DNA of 64,000 nucleotides from Moheibacter sediminis. GTDB taxonomy: Bacteria; Bacteroidota; Bacteroidia; Flavobacteriales; Weeksellaceae. The DNA lies in contig NZ_FWXS01000005.1 in NCBI RefSeq assembly GCF_900176425.1, positions 225,376-289,375 on the forward strand, written 5' to 3'. Position 1 is the first letter of the stretch; every line of letters begins with the position of its first letter. The notes beneath the pieces are model-generated. The model saw only the letters and a program-made list of their open reading frames with translations. It did no database searches and was not told the origin of the DNA. Shown here piece after piece: positions 53,375 to 61,112 of the stretch. Both the position numbers and the translations under genes were made by a program.

Positions 53375-54763
53375 ATGATTCAAAACGATACGATTTGTGC
53401 AACTGCAACCGCTCAGGGAGTCGGAGCTTTAGGGATTATACGTGTTTCGGGGCAAGAGGCGATTTCTATTTCCAATGAAATTTTCAAAGGAAAAGATTTA
53501 ACAGAAGTTGCCTCGCATACTGTCAATTATGGATTCATTGTGGACTCAAAACTCAAAACTCAAAACTCAGAAACTGTAATAGATGAGGTCATGATTTCCG
53601 TTTTTAAAGCACCAAAAACTTTTACAGCAGAGGATTTAGTAGAGATTAGTTGTCATGGCTCGCCTTATATCCAACAACAAATTGTAGAATTATTAATCAA
53701 AAATGGTGCAAGGTTGGCTTTGCCAGGAGAATTTACGCAACGTGCATTTTTGAATGGAAGGATTGATCTATCTCAAGCCGAAGCGGTTGCTGATTTGATT
53801 GCTGCAGAAAATAAAGCTTCACATGAAATTGCTTTGAATCAAATGCGTGGTGGAATTTCTTCAGAACTGCAAGTTTTACGTGAGCAACTCATTAATTTTA
53901 CAGCATTAATTGAATTGGAGCTCGACTTTTCGGAAGAAGATGTAGAATTTGCCAATCGTCAGGAATTGAAAGAATTAGTGTCAAGTATCAAGACAAAAGT
54001 AACAGGATTACTAACGACGTTTGAATACGGAAATGCCATCAAAAATGGTGTTCCCGTTGCTATTATCGGAAAACCCAATGCAGGGAAATCGACTTTATTG
54101 AATTCGCTTTTGAATGAAGAACGCGCAATTGTTTCGGATATTCCCGGAACCACGCGTGATACGATTGAAGAAACGTTGGTCATCGACGGTATTACTTTTA
54201 GATTCATCGACACGGCAGGAATTCGTGAAACGGTGGATACGATTGAAGCAATTGGCGTGGGAAAAGCAAAGGAAAAAGTGAATTCTGCGAAAATTGTAAT
54301 TCATTTGTACGAAGAAGATTTAGATATTTTGAAAGAATTGAAACCGATTTTAGAAGACAAAATAGTATTCAATCTTTTGAGTAAAATTGATAAAAATGAT
54401 TGGGCAAATGACCGTTATGAAATGAGTTTGTTGAAAAATTATCCTAATTATCATCATTTTGGAATTTCAGTGAAATCAGGGTTTAATTTAGATTTATTGA
54501 AACAAAAATTAGTGCAATCCATTAAATCCGGGATTGATGAAAACGCCGTCATAATCACCAATATGCGCCATAAAGAAGCTTTGCAAAATGCTTTTGAATC
54601 TTTAGAAAATATAGCATCCGGAATGCGAATCGGATTGACTGGAGATTTGTTGGCATTTCATCTTCGTGAAACTTTAAAACACATAGGCTCTATTACAGGA
54701 CAAATTGATGTAGACAAGGATATTTTAGGGACTATTTTTGGGAAGTTCTGTATCGGAAAATAA
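53375..54763 (+). CDS. mnmE: tRNA modification GTPase MnmE (TrmE)
   Basis: A 462-residue GTPase that with MnmG modifies U34 of certain tRNAs. The N-terminal tetrahydrofolate-binding domain (residues 1-118) starts DTICATATAQGVGALGIIRVSGQEA. Helical parts flank the G domain with G1 IIGKPNAGKSTLLNSLL, G2/G3 DIPGTTRDTIEE and FRFIDTAGIRET, and LSKIDKND. The C-terminus ends GTIFGKFCIGK, the K-binding Cys motif. The last 18 nt plus stop form the left attachment site of the adjacent island. The reading frame is intact after integration. Confidence 0.97.
   Translation: MIQNDTICATATAQGVGALGIIRVSGQEAISISNEIFKGKDLTEVASHTVNYGFIVDSKLKTQNSETVIDEVMISVFKAPKTFTAEDLVEISCHGSPYIQQQIVELLIKNGARLALPGEFTQRAFLNGRIDLSQAEAVADLIAAENKASHEIALNQMRGGISSELQVLREQLINFTALIELELDFSEEDVEFANRQELKELVSSIKTKVTGLLTTFEYGNAIKNGVPVAIIGKPNAGKSTLLNSLLNEERAIVSDIPGTTRDTIEETLVIDGITFRFIDTAGIRETVDTIEAIGVGKAKEKVNSAKIVIHLYEEDLDILKELKPILEDKIVFNLLSKIDKNDWANDRYEMSLLKNYPNYHHFGISVKSGFNLDLLKQKLVQSIKSGIDENAVIITNMRHKEALQNAFESLENIASGMRIGLTGDLLAFHLRETLKHIGSITGQIDVDKDILGTIFGKFCIGK
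54746..54763. other. left attachment site (attL-like) in mnmE 3' end
   Basis: The last 18 nt of mnmE (codons for F-C-I-G-K-stop) recur at 60868-60885 with 15 of 18 identical positions. All three differences are synonymous third-position changes. This marks the boundary of a 6.1-kb insertion. The 3' end of trmE/mnmE is the known target of SGI1-type tyrosine recombinases. Confidence 0.85.
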
Positions 54764-54857
54764 TCGATGAAAACAACAGAAAGAATCGGAAACAAAATAC
54801 AATGAAAATCAGATAGTTGCAAACATTTATTTTGCTGATGTTTTCCCATTTTTGTAT

Positions 54858-54919
54858 TTTGTGTCAAAATTTTTGAATAGATTTAGGCACAAATTCCTTT
54901 TTTGTGCCAGTTTGTGCCA
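54858..54919. repeat. arm-type recombinase repeats, left end
   Basis: TTTGTGTCA at 54858-54866, TTTGTGCCA at 54901-54909 and again at 54911-54919, and an inverted near-copy GGCACAAA at 54886-54893. The same 9-mer recurs inverted at 60822-60830 near the right end. Clustered at both ends of an integrative element, they are good candidates for accessory sites bound by the recombinase or excisionase. Confidence 0.55.
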
Positions 54920-54997
54920 AATAATAAGGTTTGTAAATTGAAAGAAAGTGGATTTGTCCGCTTATGTCCATTTAAAGTATGCCTATGTCTGTTTATT

Positions 54998-55390
54998 ATG
55001 ATTTCAGCCAACAAAACATATCACAAAATTTGTCTGTTTTGCAGAAAGGAATTTGAAGCACAAAAGAGAACGACTAAATTTTGTAGTCATCAATGTGCTT
55101 CAAGGGCGTACAAAGTGAAAACCAGACATAAATTGGATTTAGAAGTGAATTTTGAAGATTATGTAAAGAGAGAACTTCAATTACACACCGATTTACTCAA
55201 TCAAATACAGACAACTTTAAGTGAATTATTATCATACCAAAAAATCGGTTCTCGAAAATTTATAACGCCTGCTGAATATTGTAAATTGAATGGTATCAGC
55301 AGAAAAACGTTACATCGTTATATTAAAGAAGATATGGTAATAGCAAAGAAAATAAGTAGTCGTAAATATTTAATTCAATCGGATATATGA
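54998..55390 (+). CDS. zinc-finger/HTH DNA-binding protein, excisionase-like
   Basis: A 130-residue protein from the ATG at 54998. Residues 10-35 hold a Cys-rich knuckle (KICLFCRKEFEAQKRTTKFCSHQCASRAYK) and the middle is a short coiled helix (VKRELQLHTDLLNQIQTTLSELL). The C-terminus is a MerR/excisionase-type HTH (FITPAEYCKLNGISRKTLHRYIKEDMVIAKKI). Its last 4 nt overlap the recombinase start (ATGA), so they are coupled; a role in directing excision or repressing the recombinase is likely. An upstream in-frame ATG at 54902 would add a non-conserved 32 residues. Confidence 0.75.
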   Translation: MISANKTYHKICLFCRKEFEAQKRTTKFCSHQCASRAYKVKTRHKLDLEVNFEDYVKRELQLHTDLLNQIQTTLSELLSYQKIGSRKFITPAEYCKLNGISRKTLHRYIKEDMVIAKKISSRKYLIQSDI

Positions 55391-56463
55391 AAGTAAAAAC
55401 GTATTTAAGAACGGCAAAAGACGGTAAAAGTCTTATCTATGTTGATTATTCTGTCAATGGCAAAAGACAAAGAAAGAAAACAGGAATGTTTTTGTATGAC
55501 CGTCCAAAAAATATTCCCGAAAGAGAGCACAACAAGCAGACTTATGTTTCTCAATTAACGCTAAAAATTCAGAATAACGAATTGGGTATAAAAACGCCTA
55601 AGCATAAAATCAAAGACTTTGTAGTTTATTTTGAACATTTGACCCAACAAAGAGAAAACACAGAAAAGAATTACAGCACTTGGAAATCAGCGTTAAAACA
55701 TTTGAAAGAATTTTATTCTGACGGATTGAAATTTAGCGATTTAGATATTAATTCGTTAGAACAATTTTCACATTATTTAACCGATGTGAAAAAGTTAAAA
55801 ACGTCTTCTGCCAATAATTATTTCAATGTTGTTTTGCACGGTGTTCACGATGCTTTCAGAGATAGAATGATTGATATTGACTATGCAGAATATGTAAAAG
55901 CACCAAAAATAGAGCAAGCTGTAAGAGTTTATCTGACAGAAGATGAGATACTAAAACTCGAAAATGCACATTGCAAAAATCTGTTGTTGAAAAAAACGTT
56001 TTTGTTTTCGTGCAGAACAGGAATGTCTTTTACTGATGTGAAAAATTTAGAATGGCAACACTTCAAAAAAGACCACGACGGAAATTATTTTATAGCATTC
56101 CACAGAAAGAAAACCAAAGGTCTGCAATACCACCCGATTACAAAAGAAGCAAAAGATTTGTTGGGCGAATCAGGAAAACCCGATGAAAAAATATTCAAAG
56201 ATTTGCGTTACAATAGTTGGATGAATATAATTTTGAAAGAATGGATGTTTCAGGCAGATATTAAAAAACCGATTACGTTCCATTGTGCAAGACACTCGTA
56301 TGCAACACTTTTACTGCACAAAGGTGCTGATATAACCGAAGTGAAAGAATTATTGGGTCACGAAGATTTGAAAACAACAATGAGATACGCTCACGTTATG
56401 GATTCAGATTTGAGAAAAGCGGCAGAACTGATAAAATTCAATTCCAATCAGACAAACGGGTAA
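55387..56463 (+). CDS. tyrosine recombinase (site-specific integrase)
   Basis: A 358-residue enzyme with an Arm domain (residues 1-75), an SAM-like core-binding domain (about 85-175: VVYFEHLTQQRENTEKNYSTW ...) and a catalytic domain. The catalytic set is complete: R210 in SCRTGMSF, a Lys near 242, H299-x-x-R302 in FHCARHSYATLLL, H325 in LLGHEDLKTT and Y334 in TMRYAHV. It is of the Bacteroidota integrative-element type and should act at the mnmE 3' end. Intact and probably functional. Confidence 0.93.
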   Translation: MKVKTYLRTAKDGKSLIYVDYSVNGKRQRKKTGMFLYDRPKNIPEREHNKQTYVSQLTLKIQNNELGIKTPKHKIKDFVVYFEHLTQQRENTEKNYSTWKSALKHLKEFYSDGLKFSDLDINSLEQFSHYLTDVKKLKTSSANNYFNVVLHGVHDAFRDRMIDIDYAEYVKAPKIEQAVRVYLTEDEILKLENAHCKNLLLKKTFLFSCRTGMSFTDVKNLEWQHFKKDHDGNYFIAFHRKKTKGLQYHPITKEAKDLLGESGKPDEKIFKDLRYNSWMNIILKEWMFQADIKKPITFHCARHSYATLLLHKGADITEVKELLGHEDLKTTMRYAHVMDSDLRKAAELIKFNSNQTNG

Positions 56464-56550
56464 ATTTGAGTATAAAATTATCATATAATTAAGTGGATAA
56501 AATGACGCAAAGACACGAAACAAAAGGAATGCTGAACGCTTGTTTTATGA

Positions 56551-56949
56551 GTGAAAAAAGCATACTTTCCTGCATCGATGATTATTTATACAATCAGGCA
56601 GATACAAAGCAATTCTGATACTCAAAATGAAAAACCAATAATTTATACAGCGATTGAAAAAGAAGCGGTTTTTAAAGGTGGAGACAGCAAATTAAATCAA
56701 TACATTTCTCAACATCTCAATATTCCCGAGTCAGCACACAATTTTTCAGGTAAAGTGATTGTAAATTTTGTCGTTAATGAAGACGGTTCTGTGAGTAATA
56801 TAGAAATTAAACAGACTATTCCTATTGAATTGAAAAATGAGATTGAAAAGTTATTTAAAAATATGCCGAATTGGACACCTGCAAAATCAGAAGGAAAAAA
56901 TGTAAAAATGAGAAAAATTTTTCCCGTTTTATTTTCGGGAAATGAATGA
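56551..56949 (+). CDS. TonB C-terminal-domain protein
   Basis: A 132-residue protein, with GTG start at 56551 or ATG at 56578. Residues about 35-125 match the TonB C-terminal domain (AVFKGGDSKLNQYISQHLNIP, KVIVNFVVNEDGSVSNIEI, MPNWTPAKSEGKNVKMRKIFPV). It has no TM anchor or Pro-rich linker, so it is not a complete TonB; a soluble or secreted partner, or a cut-down gene, is possible. It sits between the recombinase and the cargo promoter, with 87 and 127 nt gaps. Confidence 0.65.
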   Translation: MKKAYFPASMIIYTIRQIQSNSDTQNEKPIIYTAIEKEAVFKGGDSKLNQYISQHLNIPESAHNFSGKVIVNFVVNEDGSVSNIEIKQTIPIELKNEIEKLFKNMPNWTPAKSEGKNVKMRKIFPVLFSGNE

Positions 56950-56998
56950 TTTACCTTATTGTAATAGTACGAAATCTTTTCAAATATTATTTAAGAAA

Positions 56999-57030
56999 CA
57001 AAATAAAGGGTATTTTCCCTTTTTTATTTG
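56999..57030. repeat. inverted repeat overlapping the cargo promoter
   Basis: AATAAAGGG and CCCTTTTTTATT are inverted copies around TATTTT. The right arm covers the -33 TTTG of the following promoter. It could be the terminator of the TonB-like gene, an operator for the HTH-ImmA/IrrE protein, or both. Confidence 0.5.
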
Positions 57031-57057
57031 AAAAAGCAATTTAATTCCATATATTTG
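57027..57057 (+). promoter_or_regulatory. strong Bacteroidota promoter of the cargo operon
   Basis: TTTG (57027-57030), a 19-nt spacer and TATATTTG (57050-57057) are an ideal match to TTTG-N19-TAnnTTTG. The start codon follows 19 nt downstream. Confidence 0.75.
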
Positions 57058-57076
57058 CAGGGTAAATTCTCTTTTT

Positions 57077-58270
57077 ATGGAAAATGTAGATATAAATAAA
57101 TTACTGAAATCTATTTTTTCAGAAGAGTCAAATATCAATATTAAAGATGTTTTTGAGCAAAAACTTTTAGAATACAATATAAGTAAAACAAAAGCATTAA
57201 AACTTCTCAATATTGATAAAGACGTATTTGAAGAAATTATAAACGGAACTGCAAAGCAACCTAATTTAATTCACGTTGTTAAAATAGCGGAGTTTATAAA
57301 TTATGATGTCAATGAATTTATAAAGATAGTTCTGAAAAATCAGAGCATAGATAATATTGCTTCTATTGAAAATGCCCGAAAAGCAACTTTTATCGTTAAG
57401 AATTTTGATGTAAAAAGGCTAACTAAATTAGGTTTTTTTGATAGTAAAGATGATACAGACGAATTAGTCAATAAAGTTCTTTCGTTTTTTGGATATAAAT
57501 CTATAAAAGAGTTTGAAGAACAGCTTGACGAGCCATTGTATAGTCGCACAAAAAAGAATTTTTCAGACAAAATGAAAGATTTTTGGATAAAATCGGCTTA
57601 TCAAACATTCAGAGTTATAAATAATCCTAATGAATACAATAGAGAACGATTAAAAGAGCTTATTGTAAAAATCAAACCATATTCACAAGATGTTAGAGAT
57701 GGTTTATTTACTGTCTGCAAGGCACTTTACAATATTGGGGTTACTGTAATTTTTCAAAATTATTTATCTACAACACAGATTAGGGGAGCAACCTTTGTTA
57801 TAAATAATAAGCCCTGTGTGGTAATTACGGATTTTAATAAAAAATATCCAACACTTTGGTTTACTTTATTACACGAGTTACACCACATTTTATTTGATTA
57901 TGATTTGATAGAAACTAATAGTTTTCATCTAACAGGGGACAATGATTTATTTCTAATTGAAGAAAAAGCAGATTCTTTTGCAAGAGAATTTTTCTTTTCA
58001 GAAGATAAGTTTCACTTCATAAGAAGATATGTTAATAACCCTTATATGGTTTCAAAGTTTGCGAAAGAAAATGAAATTCACGAATCTATTGTTTATTCAT
58101 TTTTTGCGTGGTATCAAGATAAATTATACGGAAAAAATTATCACGCAGCATATAAAGAATTTTATCCTGATTATAACCACGCAATTAAAAAGCTGAATCC
58201 TATTACTTGGGATAATGAGAGTATTGCGGTGGCGAGCGAAAAAATAAAGTCTGTTTTAGAAATTAAATAA
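57077..58270 (+). CDS. HTH plus ImmA/IrrE-type zinc metallopeptidase
   Basis: A 397-residue protein. Residues about 30-85 look like an XRE-type HTH (LLEYNISKTKALKLLNIDKDVFEEIINGT ... VVKIAEFINYDVNEFI). A helical spacer with a KIKPYSQDVRDGLFTVCKAL segment follows, then the peptidase domain with HELHH (266-270) in LLHELHHILFDYD and the third ligand in EEKADSFAREFFF. ImmA/IrrE peptidases cleave repressors in phage, mobile elements and the Deinococcus IrrE damage response. It is the first cargo gene, separated from the next by 11 nt. Confidence 0.88.
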   Translation: MENVDINKLLKSIFSEESNINIKDVFEQKLLEYNISKTKALKLLNIDKDVFEEIINGTAKQPNLIHVVKIAEFINYDVNEFIKIVLKNQSIDNIASIENARKATFIVKNFDVKRLTKLGFFDSKDDTDELVNKVLSFFGYKSIKEFEEQLDEPLYSRTKKNFSDKMKDFWIKSAYQTFRVINNPNEYNRERLKELIVKIKPYSQDVRDGLFTVCKALYNIGVTVIFQNYLSTTQIRGATFVINNKPCVVITDFNKKYPTLWFTLLHELHHILFDYDLIETNSFHLTGDNDLFLIEEKADSFAREFFFSEDKFHFIRRYVNNPYMVSKFAKENEIHESIVYSFFAWYQDKLYGKNYHAAYKEFYPDYNHAIKKLNPITWDNESIAVASEKIKSVLEIK

Positions 58271-58281
58271 AAATATACAGA

Positions 58282-58830
58282 ATGGAAGATAAAAATAAAA
58301 AAATTAAGAAAGAGCAAGGGGTATCACAAGCTGATATAGAAAGATTAGAACTTTTGCAAAAAGCCAATGAGAAAGTTGGAAAACAATTATCTATTAATTC
58401 GGAAACTGGTAATATTGAAGAAATTAATGAGTTAAGAGAATTAATAGGAAAAGAATTTGACAATCCCGAAGAAAAATATAGAATATACTACAATGGGATT
58501 AGAAAACTTTTAATGGATTTTCTTCCAAAAGGAAAAGATTTTAAGGAAGTCAGAGATATAATCTATGATGAAAAAAACATCTTTCTAAACTTGGGAAAAC
58601 GTAAATCTGACAATAATGGTGTAAGAAAGTCTGACGGTAGAATGACTTATCAACCTGTTATGAATGAAATCTTGGATATTATCGTGCAATGGGTGGGAGA
58701 ATCTCAAAATCCGTTTGACATATATCGAGCATTTTATGAGCTAAATGAAAAGCACGGATACGGACACGAAGAATACGATAAATCTGCTTTAAGCGTAGCA
58801 AAAGCTATGTTGAAGTTAAGTGAAAAATAA
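58282..58830 (+). CDS. 182-aa protein of unknown function in the cargo operon
   Basis: A mostly helical, soluble protein of 182 residues. The N-terminus is charged (KNKKIKKEQGVSQADIERLELLQK), the middle has IYYNGIRKLLMDFLPKGKDF, and the C-terminal part reads NPFDIYRAFYELNEKHGYGH. No TM or metal motif seen. I do not recognise the family. Placement between the ImmA/IrrE peptidase (11 nt upstream) and the NTPase (22 nt downstream) suggests a substrate, regulator or adaptor for one of them. Confidence 0.65.
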   Translation: MEDKNKKIKKEQGVSQADIERLELLQKANEKVGKQLSINSETGNIEEINELRELIGKEFDNPEEKYRIYYNGIRKLLMDFLPKGKDFKEVRDIIYDEKNIFLNLGKRKSDNNGVRKSDGRMTYQPVMNEILDIIVQWVGESQNPFDIYRAFYELNEKHGYGHEEYDKSALSVAKAMLKLSEK

Positions 58831-58852
58831 TTAAAAGAATCTTCCCTTTTCT

Positions 58853-60676
58853 ATGAAAAACAATTATATCGAAGATGTTTTCAGTGATTATTTGAAAACA
58901 GAAAAAACAAATTATGCTTTGCTTATTAATGGTACTTGGGGAAGTGGTAAAACGTATTATTGGAAAAATATACTTGCAAAACTTGCAGAAGAAGCCAAAT
59001 TAACGCCTATTTATTTATCGCTTAACGGTATAAGCAAGATAGAAACATTAGATTATCAATTAAAAATTAAGCTAATACCGTTTCTTAACAAATTAGATAT
59101 AAAAAATAGTGCTTCGATTGGTAAATTGTCAAAAAATGCTCTTTTTCAATGGGTAAAGGGAAAATGGGGTATTGATGCAGAAGAACTAATAAAAGATGTA
59201 GATATTGATTTAACTTTATTCTCAAAAAATGTTCTTTGTTTTGATGATTTGGAAAGGTGTAAAATTCCGCTATCAGAAGTTTTGGGATATGTAAATAACT
59301 TTGTTGAGCATAAAAATTCCAAAGTCATTTTTTTGTCAGATGAAAGCAAAATACTTGATAAAGATGAAAACTATAATTCAATAAAAGAAAAAGTAGTGGG
59401 GCGGATTTTAAATTTTAAAAATAATTTGTCCGATTCTTTTCCATTGCTTTTTGAAAAATATATTGACACTAATCCTGAATTTTATGCTTTCCTGAAAGAA
59501 AAAAAAGAATTCATATATAGTCTATTAACAGAATACAAGCAAGAAAATTTAAGAAACATAGCATTCTATCTTGAAAGTCTGAATAAAATATATCCTTTCA
59601 TAAAAAATCACGCCAATTATTCTGATGAAGTATTATTGTTCACGCTTATTATTACTCTTGAATTTAAAACAGGGAATTTAACATCAAATGACTTTGAAGA
59701 TTTTAAAGGGTATGACGATATTAATTCTGCTTTTTCGCTGTTTAATTTTTCGCAACTTCTAAATGACAACCATTCTAACAACGAAGCCAAAAAAGAAGAA
59801 CCTAAATCAGAATTAGAATTATTCCACGAAAAATATCTACAAAATAATATTTCTATTTATTGTTTTTATCCGTCAATATACCAGTATATTTTAACAGGTT
59901 ATCTTGACACTGATAAATTGTCAAATGAATTAACATCAAGATACCCAATAGAAATACCAAAAGAAACAACTGCATTCAGAAAATTACTCAACTACAATTT
60001 TAGACATTTACCAAATGATGAGTTTACCGAACTTTTTAGTGAGGTTTTAGAACACTCAAAGAATGGTAAATATAGTATCTATGATTATTTACAGATTTCT
60101 AACTTTTTCAATTATTTTTCCAATAATAAGTTAATTAACCTATCACTTCAAGAAATTCAAGAAGTATTATCTAATGGAATCAATATAGCTAAATTAAGGG
60201 AAGAAAGTGATAAAAGACTTTATGATTCTATTTTTCATTTCGGAACGAAAGATTATGACCAAGTTATTGTTGAATTGATAAAAGAAGCCCATAAATCAAT
60301 TATTGCAAAAAAAGAGAAAATTAAAGTTAATAAACTTATAATTGCTCTTTCAGAAGATAATAGCGAATTGGTTACTGATATATTTAGCGAGTATCAAGTT
60401 AGGAAAGAGTTGTTTGAATTGTTAAAGCCCGATGAACTATTTAATGCTTTACAATCTATAAAAAATGAAACACTCTCTGAATTTAATCTATTATTAAGTG
60501 ATAGGTATAAGTCGGTTAATATTAAAGACTTTTTAAGTTCGGACTTAGCATTTCTTGAAGAATTAAACTCTTTGATAGTGAGAAAATTAAACAACAAGAA
60601 AAGTTTTCAGGTTCAAGATTTACTTTTTAAAGAGTTATCTCATACAATAGATGAAATTTGTAAAAAACTAAGGTAG
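58853..60676 (+). CDS. KAP-like P-loop NTPase
   Basis: A 607-residue protein with Walker A NGTWGSGKTYY (26-36) and Walker B NVLCFDDLERCKI (about 125-137), followed by a FLSDESKI sensor-like strand. This spacing and the DDLERC motif are typical of KAP/STAND-like P-loop NTPases. The C-terminal two-thirds are helical and poorly conserved (a sensor or effector part), with an Asn/Glu-rich loop near residue 310. No TM insertion is seen, unlike many KAP proteins. KAP NTPases occur in bacterial defence loci such as Qat (QatA). It is the last gene of the island. Confidence 0.85.
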   Translation: MKNNYIEDVFSDYLKTEKTNYALLINGTWGSGKTYYWKNILAKLAEEAKLTPIYLSLNGISKIETLDYQLKIKLIPFLNKLDIKNSASIGKLSKNALFQWVKGKWGIDAEELIKDVDIDLTLFSKNVLCFDDLERCKIPLSEVLGYVNNFVEHKNSKVIFLSDESKILDKDENYNSIKEKVVGRILNFKNNLSDSFPLLFEKYIDTNPEFYAFLKEKKEFIYSLLTEYKQENLRNIAFYLESLNKIYPFIKNHANYSDEVLLFTLIITLEFKTGNLTSNDFEDFKGYDDINSAFSLFNFSQLLNDNHSNNEAKKEEPKSELELFHEKYLQNNISIYCFYPSIYQYILTGYLDTDKLSNELTSRYPIEIPKETTAFRKLLNYNFRHLPNDEFTELFSEVLEHSKNGKYSIYDYLQISNFFNYFSNNKLINLSLQEIQEVLSNGINIAKLREESDKRLYDSIFHFGTKDYDQVIVELIKEAHKSIIAKKEKIKVNKLIIALSEDNSELVTDIFSEYQVRKELFELLKPDELFNALQSIKNETLSEFNLLLSDRYKSVNIKDFLSSDLAFLEELNSLIVRKLNNKKSFQVQDLLFKELSHTIDEICKKLR

Positions 60677-60821
60677 AAATATATAAATTCCATAGATTTT
60701 AAAATTTGATAATATCAAATGATACTATCAAGCACTTGATTTATATTATATTTTTACGGAGAATAATTTTTCCGATTTTTGCACATATTTTCGCTTATTT
60801 AGCTAAGTTTTGTTACAGATT

Positions 60822-60830
60822 TGACACAAA
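60822..60830. repeat. arm-type repeat, right end of the island
   Basis: TGACACAAA is the inverted copy of TTTGTGTCA found at the left end, 38 nt before the right attachment repeat. Confidence 0.45.
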
Positions 60831-60867
60831 TACGCTCGTAATGCTGATTAAATCATACTATTGCATA

Positions 60868-60885
60868 TTTTGTATCGGGAAGTAA
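60868..60885. other. right attachment site (attR-like), duplicate of mnmE 3' end
   Basis: It encodes F-C-I-G-K-stop in frame like the end of mnmE, with 15 of 18 nt identical; three synonymous third-position changes separate the two copies. The preceding codons (C-I) do not continue mnmE, as expected for a site-specific crossover within the repeat. Confidence 0.85.
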
Positions 60886-60893
60886 GAATGTAA

Positions 60894-61052
60894 AAAAAGC
60901 TTTTAAGGCCCTATCAACTGCTTCATAAAGGAAATCGATTGGATGAAAATGGAAAAGAAACTCATCTTCGAGAGTTTGAATGCTTGGGAAGAGAAATTGT
61001 TTGTTTAACAACCAAGATAGGATTTCTTTATTTAGCAGAGTATTTAGGGTAA
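60894..61052 (+). pseudogene. short orphan coding fragment after attR
   Basis: A 52-codon open frame without a start (KLLRPYQLLHKGNRLDENGK ... GREIVCLTTKIGFLYLAEYLG) begins 9 nt after attR. It looks like the C-terminal end of a real gene but I do not recognise it. It may be a relic of an earlier insertion at the same site or of the gene originally downstream of mnmE. Confidence 0.35.
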
Positions 61053-61060
61053 TTCATAAA

Positions 61061-61088
61061 GAAAAACCACTTCTTTGGGAAGTGGCTC
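61061..61088 (-). terminator. terminator of the FG-GAP/T9SS protein gene
   Basis: On the minus strand GCCACTTC-CCAAA-GAAGTGG is followed by TTTTTC, 25 nt after the stop at 61113. Confidence 0.85.
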
Positions 61089-61112
61089 TTAATTAGTGAT
61101 TTATCGGTAAAT

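Larger units (their letters stand above)
54764..60867. mobile_element. mnmE-integrated island with KAP-NTPase/ImmA-IrrE cargo
   Basis: A ~6.1-kb segment bounded by the 18-nt repeat at 54746-54763 and 60868-60885. It contains an HTH protein, a tyrosine recombinase, a TonB C-terminal-domain protein, and a three-gene cargo (HTH-ImmA/IrrE, a 182-aa protein, a KAP-like NTPase), all on the plus strand. Recombinase-arm-like repeats lie at both ends. AT content is higher than in mnmE. There are no conjugation or replication genes, so it is probably a minimal integrative element mobilised by helpers. Confidence 0.85.

Noticed and set aside
54902..54997. N-terminal extension of the excisionase-like protein from an ATG at 54902
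   Set aside because: The added residues overlap the repeat sites and are not domain-like; the ATG at 54998 begins the conserved Cys-rich part.
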